Below are positions 27,906 to 36,422 of a stretch of 42,951 nucleotides of DNA, piece after piece. Made by a program: the position numbers and the translations under genes. The stretch spans positions 1-42,951 of the forward strand of contig JAFGPB010000113.1 in the NCBI GenBank assembly GCA_016926205.1, written 5' to 3'. Below the pieces are notes generated by a model, which was not told where the DNA came from, ran no database searches, and saw only the letters and a program-made list of their open reading frames with translations. The number at the start of each line of letters is the position of its first letter. The stretch's first letter is position 1. Source of the stretch: Bacteroidales bacterium (GTDB lineage Bacteria > Bacteroidota > Bacteroidia > Bacteroidales > UBA10428).

Positions 27906-29819
27906 ATGATGAACGAACATCTTGAAACACTTCGGAATTACTGGGGGTTTGAAACTTTCCGTCCGTTACAGGAAGAAATTATAAGGTCGGTTATGAGTGG
28001 AAAGGACACGCTTGGCCTGATGCCGACAGGAGGCGGAAAATCACTGACATATCAGGTCCCGGCAGTGACCCTGTCCGGTTTGTGTGTGGTGGTCACCCCC
28101 CTGATTGCGCTGATGCAGGATCAGGTTGAGAATTTAAAGAAACTGGGTGTCAAGGCGATTGCAATACATTCGGGATGTAACCGTGAAGAAATCGATACTG
28201 CCCTGAACAATTGTCTTTACGGAGGTTATAAGCTTCTGTACATTTCGCCTGAACGGATCGCTTCGGAGAAATTCAGGATCCGTTTCCAGGAAATGCCTAT
28301 AAATCTTATTGCAGTCGATGAAGCACATTGTATATCCCAGTGGGGTTATGATTTCAGACCATCCTATTTAAGAATTGCCGAGTTGCGTGCCTTTCATCCC
28401 GAAGTGCCTGTTCTTGCCCTTTCTGCCACGGCCACTCCGGTGGTAACGGAAGACATCCAGAACAAACTCCTGTTCAAAAAGCCGAACCTTCTTAAAGCCA
28501 GTTTCCTGCGCGAGAACCTCATCTATGCGGTAAAAAAGACCGAGAACAGGGACCGGGATGTGATCGAAATCATCAAGAAGCTGAAGGGCAGCGGTATTGT
28601 ATATGTGCGAAGCCGGCGCAAATGTGTCGAGATCGCCAGATCACTCACAAAGGAGGGCATTTCTGTCGCATTTTACCATGCAGGTCTGGAACATCATGTG
28701 CGCACCGGGGTACAGCAAAACTGGACTGTTGGTAAGATCCGTGTAATTGTGGCGACTAATGCATTTGGTATGGGTATTGACAAGACCGATGTGCGTTTTG
28801 TGATCCATGCCGACCTTCCCGACTCCATCGAGGCATATTTCCAGGAGGCCGGCAGGGCAGGCAGGGATGGTAAGCGGTCCTGGGCTATACTTCTTAACGC
28901 CCCTTCCGACAGGAATTCCGTGCAACAGAGGATCCATGTGAACTTTCCGGACCTGGAAACGATCAAGAGAACCTATGCGGCGCTGGGCAATTATTTTCAA
29001 TTACCGGTCGGAGCAGGAAAAGGAATGGCTTTTGATTTTAGCCTTTCCGAGTTTGTGAGGAATTACAGGATGTTGATCTATACTGCCTACAGCTGCCTGA
29101 AGATGCTGGAAACAGGAGGATACATTGAGCTCACTGAAGAGATCAACAATCCGTCCAGAATAAAATTTCTGCTGAACCGTGATGACCTGTATCGGTTTCA
29201 GGTATCCAACATGCAGTTTGATGCCTTTATCAAACTTCTTTTGCGTTCCTATACCGGAGTTTTCACCGAATATACCGCCATCGACGAGACCATGCTGGCC
29301 AAAAAGGCAAACGTGAATCAGGATGTGGTAAAACAATACCTGATCAAGCTTTCGACTTTGGGAATCATCAGCTATATTCCCCAGAAAAGATCACCGATGG
29401 TCATTTATACGGAAGAACGGCTGGATGAGAAGTCTCTCTTCATTTCAAAAGACATCCATCAGGTCAGAAAATCCAGGTACGTTGAGCGTGTCGAAGCCAT
29501 GGTGAAATTCGCCGAGACGAAAGACAAATGCCGGAGCCAGCTTCTGCTTGAGTATTTTGGTGAATACGGTTCACCCGCCTGCGGTGAATGCGATGTGTGC
29601 CGCACCAAAAATGAAACCGGGGAAAAAAAGAAAGATGTCACCGGTCTGCAGGAAGAAATTCTGAGAACGATCGGAACGGGGGCGCTGTCCGTTGAAGAGT
29701 TGTCCACCCGGCTGAAGGTAAACAGGGAAGTGCTTACCGGAATTGTACAATGGATGCTCGACAATGAGTTCATATCTCTGACGGAAGACCGGTTGCTGAC
29801 CCGGCACCGTTCAGGATGA
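27906..29819 (+). CDS. recQ: RecQ-family ATP-dependent DNA helicase
   Basis: LMPTGGGKSLTYQVPA, VDEAHCISQWGYDFRPSY, ATNAFGMGIDKTDVRFVIH, EAGRAGRDGK, Zn-binding CRSQLLLEYFGEYGSPACGECDVC. Confidence 0.96.
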   Translation: MMNEHLETLRNYWGFETFRPLQEEIIRSVMSGKDTLGLMPTGGGKSLTYQVPAVTLSGLCVVVTPLIALMQDQVENLKKLGVKAIAIHSGCNREEIDTALNNCLYGGYKLLYISPERIASEKFRIRFQEMPINLIAVDEAHCISQWGYDFRPSYLRIAELRAFHPEVPVLALSATATPVVTEDIQNKLLFKKPNLLKASFLRENLIYAVKKTENRDRDVIEIIKKLKGSGIVYVRSRRKCVEIARSLTKEGISVAFYHAGLEHHVRTGVQQNWTVGKIRVIVATNAFGMGIDKTDVRFVIHADLPDSIEAYFQEAGRAGRDGKRSWAILLNAPSDRNSVQQRIHVNFPDLETIKRTYAALGNYFQLPVGAGKGMAFDFSLSEFVRNYRMLIYTAYSCLKMLETGGYIELTEEINNPSRIKFLLNRDDLYRFQVSNMQFDAFIKLLLRSYTGVFTEYTAIDETMLAKKANVNQDVVKQYLIKLSTLGIISYIPQKRSPMVIYTEERLDEKSLFISKDIHQVRKSRYVERVEAMVKFAETKDKCRSQLLLEYFGEYGSPACGECDVCRTKNETGEKKKDVTGLQEEILRTIGTGALSVEELSTRLKVNREVLTGIVQWMLDNEFISLTEDRLLTRHRSG

Positions 29820-29893
29820 GGAATGACGACAGGCAATTTCAGCCGTTTTATGAACAAATTACAGATATGATTCAACCGCTGGCCAGATATTTA

Positions 29894-29901
29894 TACATTT
29901 G
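29894..29901 (+). promoter_or_regulatory. Bacteroidetes-type -7 box (TACATTTG) upstream of the 3'-5' exonuclease
   Basis: Exact TAnnTTTG match 33 bp upstream of the ATG at 29927. Confidence 0.4.
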
Positions 29902-29926
29902 CAGCTGATAAAGATATGATGCATTC

Positions 29927-30544
29927 ATGGACGGAATGAGGGGTAGAGACATAACAAACAAAGGAAATTACTTTGAAAACATTGACGAGGATTTTATTAA
30001 AACGTTACCTGTAAGATCCTTTGAGGGAAAAATATACCTGATCGATACGACTGAAAAGCTGAAATCGGCAGAGCCGCTGCTTGTTAACGAAAGAATATTC
30101 GGATTTGATACGGAGACAAAACCTTCTTACAAAAAAGGCCGGATCCATCAGGTTTCGCTGCTTCAGCTGGCAACACACAACAAGGCCTTTCTCTTCCGGC
30201 TCAATAAAATAAAAATCCCGGATTTGCTTGTGCAGATTATACAGGATCCGGATTGCCTGAAGATCGGGACTGCGATCAGGGAAGACCTGAATGCGTTGAA
30301 CCGGTTGCGGGCCATGGAGCCTGAAGGGTTTGTTGAACTGCAGGAATTTGTCAAGAAATACGGGATTGCTGACAACGGATTGAAAAAACTTACCGCCAAC
30401 GTCCTTGGGATCAGAATTTCAAAAAGAAACCAGACTTCAAACTGGGCTCGTGCCGTGCTTACCAGGGAACAGCTTCAGTATGCGGCAATGGACGCATGGG
30501 TATGCCTGGAAATTTATAAAACGTTAAAGCGCAACGATCATTAG
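29927..30544 (+). CDS. DEDDy 3'-5' exonuclease (RNase D/WRN exonuclease-like)
   Basis: 205 aa; FGFDTETKPS (ExoI), GTAIREDLNAL (ExoII), YAAMDAWVCLEIY (ExoIII); no C-terminal HRDC domain. Confidence 0.9.
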   Translation: MDGMRGRDITNKGNYFENIDEDFIKTLPVRSFEGKIYLIDTTEKLKSAEPLLVNERIFGFDTETKPSYKKGRIHQVSLLQLATHNKAFLFRLNKIKIPDLLVQIIQDPDCLKIGTAIREDLNALNRLRAMEPEGFVELQEFVKKYGIADNGLKKLTANVLGIRISKRNQTSNWARAVLTREQLQYAAMDAWVCLEIYKTLKRNDH

Positions 30545-30550
30545 GTTTTA

Positions 30551-30630
30551 AATTGCTATCCTTCATAGGAGCCCGACGTGGTTTCCCCTTGAATTGCTAT
30601 CCTTCATAGGAGCCCGACGTGGTTTCCCCT
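30551..30630 (+). repeat. Direct repeat, 2 x 39 bp, duplicating the 3' end of gnd
   Basis: aattgctatccttcataggagcccgacgtggtttcccct at 30551-30589 and 30592-30630, identical, separated by 2 bp. Confidence 0.95.
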
Positions 30631-32051
30631 CCCCTGCCGGTCCAGTTGGTATGAAAAAATTCTCCGCGTGGACGGTCTGTACGCTCATAGGTGTGCGCTC
30701 CAAAATAGTCGCGCTGGGCCTGGATTAAATTTGCAGGCAGCCTGTCGGACCGGTACCCGTCCAGGTAAGTCAGTCCGGATACCAGCGCAGGTATGCTGAG
30801 TCCGTTCATAACGGCAGCCGACACGATGCGCCTCCAGCTTTGCTCCGCCTGCATGATCTGCCGGCTGAAATAATCATCGATCAGCAGGTTGGGCAAATGT
30901 TTGTTTTTCTGATAGGCTTCCTGTATCTTATCCAGAAATGCAGACCTGATGATGCATCCACCCCGCCAGATCAGGGCTATACCCCCGAAATCAAGATCCC
31001 ATCTGTGATGTTCAGCAGCTGCCCGCATCAATGAATAGCCCTGGGCATAGGAAACAATCTTTGCAGCATACAGTGCCATTCGGAGATCTTCTATCAGCCT
31101 TTTCCGTTCGGGAAGATCATTTATTGCCGGATTCTTCAGCAATTCAGACGCCTTCATGCGCTCTTCCTTCCGGGCTGAGAGGAACCTGGCAAATACAGCC
31201 TCAGTGATCAGTGTAAGCGGCACACCGAGATCGAGGGATTCCACGCTGGTCCATTTGCCTGTACCTTTCTGGCCTGCAGCATCCAGAATTTTTTCCAGCA
31301 GAGGTTGTCCATCCGCATCCCTGAATTTCATGATGTCACGTGTGATTTCAATGAGATAACTGTTCAGTTCACCACGGTTCCATGTATCAAAGACATGATA
31401 CATTTCATCATGATCCAGTCCTGCCAGCCTCTTCAATATGTAATATACCTCCGATATAAGCTGCATATCCCCGTATTCAATCCCGTTATGCACCATTTTC
31501 ACAAAATGACCTGCTCCGTTTTCCCCGATCCAGTCGCAGCAGGGCGTTCCGTCATCCACTCTGGCAGCTATCGAACGGAACAATGACCTTATGTGAGGCC
31601 ATGCTTCGGGAGATCCTCCCGGCATGAGCGAAGGACCTGTCAGTGCTCCTTCTTCACCACCCGAGATGCCCGTACCAACAAACAGCATTCCTTTCCCCTC
31701 GATGTATTCGGTTCTTCTGATCGTATCGCGGTAATTGGAGTTCCCGCCGTCTATAAGGGTATCGCCCTTGTACATGTATGGAAGCAGATTTTCAATAACT
31801 TCATCCACGGGCCTGCCCGCCCTGACCATGATCATGATCCTGTGGGGACGCGAGGTGCTTGCGACCAGCTCTTCAAGGGAATAAGCAGGAAGGATGTTTT
31901 TGCCTTTTGCCCTGCCATTGACGAAGTCCTCCGTTTTCTTTGCAGTTCTGTTGTATACGGCAACCGTGAAGCCCTTGCTTTCCATGTTCAGGACCAGGTT
32001 CTCACCCATCACCGCAAGACCGATGAGTCCGATATCTGCCAGTCGTTTCAT
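30597..32051 (-). CDS. gnd: 6-phosphogluconate dehydrogenase (decarboxylating)
   Basis: IGLIGLAVMGENLVLNMESKGFTVAVYNRT, GTGISGGEEGALTGPSLMPGG, GAGHFVKMVHNGIEYGDMQLISE. Confidence 0.97.
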   Translation of the reverse strand: MKRLADIGLIGLAVMGENLVLNMESKGFTVAVYNRTAKKTEDFVNGRAKGKNILPAYSLEELVASTSRPHRIMIMVRAGRPVDEVIENLLPYMYKGDTLIDGGNSNYRDTIRRTEYIEGKGMLFVGTGISGGEEGALTGPSLMPGGSPEAWPHIRSLFRSIAARVDDGTPCCDWIGENGAGHFVKMVHNGIEYGDMQLISEVYYILKRLAGLDHDEMYHVFDTWNRGELNSYLIEITRDIMKFRDADGQPLLEKILDAAGQKGTGKWTSVESLDLGVPLTLITEAVFARFLSARKEERMKASELLKNPAINDLPERKRLIEDLRMALYAAKIVSYAQGYSLMRAAAEHHRWDLDFGGIALIWRGGCIIRSAFLDKIQEAYQKNKHLPNLLIDDYFSRQIMQAEQSWRRIVSAAVMNGLSIPALVSGLTYLDGYRSDRLPANLIQAQRDYFGAHTYERTDRPRGEFFHTNWTGRGGETTSGSYEG

Positions 32052-32128
32052 TTTTTATCGCAATATAATATTATCCTTAGAACATACCAATTTCTTCAGC
32101 ATGCAATGCCATCTGCAATGCAGATCCC

Positions 32129-32172
32129 ATCCCTGCCGTAAAATATGTATCAGACGGCTGACAGGCAGGGAT
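32129..32172. other. Inverted repeat just after pdxB (ATCCCTGCC...GGCAGGGAT)
   Basis: Perfect 9 bp arms at 32129-32137 and 32164-32172, 26 nt loop, 2 bp beyond the pdxB stop codon; no U-tract seen. Confidence 0.5.
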
Positions 32173-32174
32173 CA

Positions 32175-33302
32175 TCATGTAATGACCCTGAATCCCATCC
32201 TCCTGCAACGGCGCTCAATGGATGTCCATGAGTCTGAGAGCTTCAGGGTGAAAGACCTGAACTCTCTTCTTAAGGGATAATCCGAACGCAGCCTTTCAAA
32301 ATTTCCAGGTGATTTTCTTAACCTCTCATCATCCTTCAGGACATCATAGGAGGCCAGAATGGCTTCTGCCAGGATCTCCTCTTCCGTAAGTCCCCTGCAG
32401 TTTATCCTGACTTCAGGATGTTCCGGCAGAGGAATATTATCCGGTCTCCAGTCATCCAGTCCGAAGTTGAAGAACCGGCTTGCTTCCTGTATGATCATAG
32501 CTGTACCATTGGCCTTCCCGTCAGCCGAATATCCTGCGATATGCGGAGTTGCAAGATCTGTCAGTGACAGAAGTTCCCGGTCAATATCCGGTTCATCTTC
32601 CCATACATCAGCCACCAGTCCACCGATCCTTCCGGATTTCAGTGCTGACCTGAGGGCTCCGCCATCTCCCACGGGTCCCCTCGAGGTATTGATGATGAAA
32701 GTCCCGGGATTGCTCTTTGAAAGCAGCTCTTCACCGATCATGTGATGGGTGTTGTGATCCCCTCCGGACTGTAAGGGCACATGAAATGTTATGATACTGC
32801 TCTCGCGAAGGATCCCTTCGAGTTTAATAAATCCGCAAACACCTTCTTTTTCAACCCTTGGAGGATCACAAAGGTATACGTGCATTCCGAGCATTTCGGC
32901 TGTACGTACCACCCTCGATCCCACATGACCGACACCGACCACGCCAATCGGCCTGTCCCTGAGTGAAAATCCGTGCTTCTTTGACAGCCTCACCAGTGAA
33001 GATGCCAGATACTGGTTTACGGACTCTGCATTGCATCCGGGTGCATTCCGCCAGACAATATGGTTTGTGTCACAGTATGCGGTATCAATATGGTCATAAC
33101 CAATGGTTGCAGTCCCGATGAACTGAACTTTCGTACGATCCAGGAGTTCACTGTTGCAGAACGTCCTTGTGCGGATCAGCAGTGCATCTGTATCTTTCAG
33201 GTGTTGGTTCCGGATCCCGTTCCCCGGAAGGTATTCAACCTCCGCAAAAGGTTCCAGCACACCCTGGATAAAAGGTATGTCCCGGTCAACAACGAATTTC
33301 AT
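32175..33302 (-). CDS. pdxB: Erythronate-4-phosphate dehydrogenase
   Basis: MKFVVDRDIPFIQGVLEPFAEVEYLPG; FIGTATIGYDHIDTAYC; GVVGVGHVGSRVVRTAEMLGMHV; C-terminal LTEEEILAEAILASYDVLKDD. Confidence 0.95.
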   Translation of the reverse strand: MKFVVDRDIPFIQGVLEPFAEVEYLPGNGIRNQHLKDTDALLIRTRTFCNSELLDRTKVQFIGTATIGYDHIDTAYCDTNHIVWRNAPGCNAESVNQYLASSLVRLSKKHGFSLRDRPIGVVGVGHVGSRVVRTAEMLGMHVYLCDPPRVEKEGVCGFIKLEGILRESSIITFHVPLQSGGDHNTHHMIGEELLSKSNPGTFIINTSRGPVGDGGALRSALKSGRIGGLVADVWEDEPDIDRELLSLTDLATPHIAGYSADGKANGTAMIIQEASRFFNFGLDDWRPDNIPLPEHPEVRINCRGLTEEEILAEAILASYDVLKDDERLRKSPGNFERLRSDYPLRREFRSFTLKLSDSWTSIERRCRRMGFRVIT

Positions 33303-33310
33303 TAAGCATA

Positions 33311-34291
33311 CTATATTTTTCCCAGTACTTTGTCCATTATATAATTGGTCAGGGCAGCATCCTCACCATTGCAGGTCCTGTCCCTGAGCCCCCGGAGTTC
33401 CTCGACCATGTTTCTGATAAAACTCAGCTGAATGTGCTCCGGATTCGGAGGCAGGAATTCCACTGTGCCGTTTTGTGTCACCTGCCTGATGGGTGTAAAC
33501 CTGAAGGTGGAAAATTCAACAGATCCTTCCGTTCCGTATATCCTGATGACATCAGTATGGTGTTTCCGGTCCGCCACGAAACACCATGATCCGGAAAGCG
33601 GCAGGCCGCTCCCGAATTCCAGTCCTGCAAATACCAGATCTTCCGGAGGGTATAAGCCAGCCCTCTGAAAGGTATGTCCCCATATTTTAACCGGACGGCC
33701 AAACAGCCAGATCATCAGATCGATCTGATGACAGGCAATGTCGTAAAAATAACCGCCCCCTGAGATTTCAGGAACCAAACGCCAGGGCAGTCCGGCTGAA
33801 TCCGTGTCCTCACTCCTCGGAGGAACATGATAATCAATCTCCACAAAAAGTAACTTTCCGATCTGTTCTTCCCGGACCAGCTCCTGCACCTTTTTAAAAT
33901 ATGGCAGCGCCCTTCTGTAATAGGCCACATAAAGCGGTACTCTTTTTTGGGCTGCAAATTCATTCATCCGGATACAGTCATTCCACGATGCAGCCATCGG
34001 TTTTTCGACATACACAGCCTTACCCGCTTCCATAACCTCTAAAGCATACCGTGCATGAGAAGAAGGAGGTGTTGCAATGTATACGGCATTCACGTCCGGA
34101 TCCCCGATCAACCGGCGGGCATCCGAATACCACCTGGGTACATGATGTCTTTTTGCATAGTCTTCTGCCCTGACCTCATCCCGGCGCATGACAGCCACCA
34201 GCCGGGAACCCTCCACCTTGCTGAAAGCAGGACCGCTTTTCTGTTCCGTTACATTTCCACAGCCGATGATCCCCCATCCGATCTCCTTCAT
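33311..34291 (-). CDS. Gfo/Idh/MocA family oxidoreductase
   Basis: WGIIGCGNVTEQKSGPAFSKVEGSRLVAVMRRD; VYVEKPMAASWNDCIRMNEFA. Confidence 0.92.
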   Translation of the reverse strand: MKEIGWGIIGCGNVTEQKSGPAFSKVEGSRLVAVMRRDEVRAEDYAKRHHVPRWYSDARRLIGDPDVNAVYIATPPSSHARYALEVMEAGKAVYVEKPMAASWNDCIRMNEFAAQKRVPLYVAYYRRALPYFKKVQELVREEQIGKLLFVEIDYHVPPRSEDTDSAGLPWRLVPEISGGGYFYDIACHQIDLMIWLFGRPVKIWGHTFQRAGLYPPEDLVFAGLEFGSGLPLSGSWCFVADRKHHTDVIRIYGTEGSVEFSTFRFTPIRQVTQNGTVEFLPPNPEHIQLSFIRNMVEELRGLRDRTCNGEDAALTNYIMDKVLGKI

Positions 34292-34448
34292 GGTTTCAAC
34301 TGTTTGATGTTGCTGCTCTTTTCATCGGATTTATGCCCCTGATCTCCCATAAGCATTGAATATTCAGAAAAGAAACTGATATGCAAAAGATTTAGAATCA
34401 TGAACAAACACGGCATTCCGACAGTAATTTTTTCATACTGAAACAATT

Positions 34449-34892
34449 TCAGGGAAATCCCGGCTTCAACCGCACGTCAAGCGTTTCCCCGTTTATGATG
34501 TAGCATTCCTCATCACAGGCATCCGGAACCTTAAGGATTTCGATCGTTGTTCCATCGACCGCATAAACCACCTTACCGCCATGATAATATTCAGCCTTAA
34601 CCGAATACGCCTGTTCCACAGCTACCCACAGATAATACGGGTCCGTGAAAGCGGTATCCACACATTCAACCACTCCACCCTCAATGTTTCCCCGGTAGAA
34701 TGTCAGTGGCACTTCCTGAATCCCACCATTCAGCGTCAGGCGGACGATCAGGTCAGCGCTGTCGGGTCTGATCTGATAGCACTCCGAGCAATCCACCTCG
34801 CCATAATACACCTTCTCCCCGCAGGATGCGATCCCTGTGATCAGAAAGATCAGCAATGTCCCTTTCAGTTTTGCAGATATGCTTCTTTTCAT
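34449..34892 (-). CDS. Hypothetical lipoprotein (partner of the ankyrin-barrel protein)
   Basis: 147 aa; N-terminal lipobox LLIFLITGIASC; ATGA overlap with the upstream ORF. Confidence 0.7.
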   Translation of the reverse strand: MKRSISAKLKGTLLIFLITGIASCGEKVYYGEVDCSECYQIRPDSADLIVRLTLNGGIQEVPLTFYRGNIEGGVVECVDTAFTDPYYLWVAVEQAYSVKAEYYHGGKVVYAVDGTTIEILKVPDACDEECYIINGETLDVRLKPGFP

Positions 34893-36301
34893 TCCCAGTC
34901 TTTCAAATCCGAATCAAGTATTCCTTTCTTCCGCTTCAGAATCAAACCGACTGAAAAATTCAACCGGTTCCTGCTGCTTTTATAGATGTCTAAATTTACG
35001 TATTCATACTGAATTTTCAGTTGCAACATACCCAATTCACCCCTTACCCCGACGCCCGGAGACAAAACCAGGCAGTCGTCGGCTTTTGTACCGGAGCCGG
35101 CACGGCTGCCGAAACTGTAGATTCCCTTAAGTCCTGCATACAGTCCCAGCCTCATCCTGCTCCGGTGACTTAAATTGACGATGTCTTTGCTCAGCGCGAA
35201 GAAAACGGAAGACCTTTTTTCCCAGTACTGGTAATAAACGTCGTCATTTTCCTGTTCCAGGACCTGCATGGGCTTGATCCAGAATCCATACCCCAGGTGA
35301 ACATTCAGGTTGTATTTCTGATCGCTGATGCCTGTTTCAAACCGCAGTTCCGTATTTTCCCTGCTGAAGCTCAGCTCAGCACTGAGGGTGAAGCGACTGA
35401 AATATGGCCAGTAGCTTGTCGTTGCCCCGTTTTTTCTGAGCATGTCGGTCAATTCGTGATTTCCATGCTGCCCGGCCAGTGACAGGGGATTAAGAGCCAA
35501 TCCGATCCTGCTGTTCACATCAGCTCCTCGCCCGATCAGCAACCTGGCTGCTTCGAAATGATTTTCGGCTGCAGCTACTGCAAGGGGTGAAAATCCTGAA
35601 CCGGTCCGTTGTTCAATATCAGCACCTGAGGCGATCAATACATCCATAAGGTCCGCATTGCCGTTCATTGTGGCAAAATGCAGGACAGTCCTTCCCCTTT
35701 CATCCGCTGCATTCACATCTGCGCCATGGTTGACCAGGAGTTCTGCAATGTCGTATTTGCCCTCGCGGCATGCCAGCATCAATGCACTTATTCCGGTCCT
35801 GTCGCGTGAGTCTGCATCAGCTCCGTAGTACAGCAGCATGTCAGTTATATAGTATCGGTTTTCAGCAACGGCTTGCATCAGCGGCGTTGCCATTCTTTTA
35901 TCAGGCAGGTCCGGGTCCGCACCATTTCTGATCAAAAACTCGGCTGTTTCGATCCATCCTGCACGGACCGCAGAAATCAGCGCAGTAGTCCCCTGAAGCG
36001 ATTGTCTGTCAGGATCCGCACCATTGCTGATCAGCATTCTGACAACCGTCAGATGACCGTTTTGTGATGCGTACATCAGCGGGGTCACTCCCTGATACGT
36101 TGTTGCATTCACATCTGCTCCAAAATCAATGAGTTCATTCACACGAACAGAGTCGCCCCTGTCTGATGCAAGAATTAATTGAAAATCCAGATCATATATC
36201 GTTTCCCACACAGATTCATCAGTTTCCTGGGCATCTGCATGAATGTACAGTGCCAGAAATAAAACCGCAAGACCCAGGCATGCACAGGATCGCATTTTCA
36301 T
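34889..36301 (-). CDS. Exported ankyrin-repeat protein with C-terminal outer-membrane beta-barrel-like domain
   Basis: Signal peptide MKMRSCACLGLAVLFLALYIHADAQ; about 7 ankyrin repeats (e.g. GVTPLMYASQNGHLTVVRMLISNGADPDRQSLQ); C-terminal half with alternating barrel-like strands. Confidence 0.85.
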   Translation of the reverse strand: MKMRSCACLGLAVLFLALYIHADAQETDESVWETIYDLDFQLILASDRGDSVRVNELIDFGADVNATTYQGVTPLMYASQNGHLTVVRMLISNGADPDRQSLQGTTALISAVRAGWIETAEFLIRNGADPDLPDKRMATPLMQAVAENRYYITDMLLYYGADADSRDRTGISALMLACREGKYDIAELLVNHGADVNAADERGRTVLHFATMNGNADLMDVLIASGADIEQRTGSGFSPLAVAAAENHFEAARLLIGRGADVNSRIGLALNPLSLAGQHGNHELTDMLRKNGATTSYWPYFSRFTLSAELSFSRENTELRFETGISDQKYNLNVHLGYGFWIKPMQVLEQENDDVYYQYWEKRSSVFFALSKDIVNLSHRSRMRLGLYAGLKGIYSFGSRAGSGTKADDCLVLSPGVGVRGELGMLQLKIQYEYVNLDIYKSSRNRLNFSVGLILKRKKGILDSDLKDWE

Positions 36302-36422
36302 GTGACAGTCATAGTAAAATGCAAAAATATTAATTTATCGGTGAAAACTGTTTTATCCGGTCATTCTGCAATATTTAATCATTTTATCCTAAATTTAAAC
36401 CCTGCAAACGCAAAACAAGCAT

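Noticed and set aside
30551-30630. Two-copy direct repeat considered as a minimal CRISPR
   Set aside because: The spacer is only 2 bp, one copy is gnd coding sequence and there are no cas genes
31593-32141. 182 aa plus-strand ORF antisense to gnd
   Set aside because: Contained largely within gnd; no recognised motif
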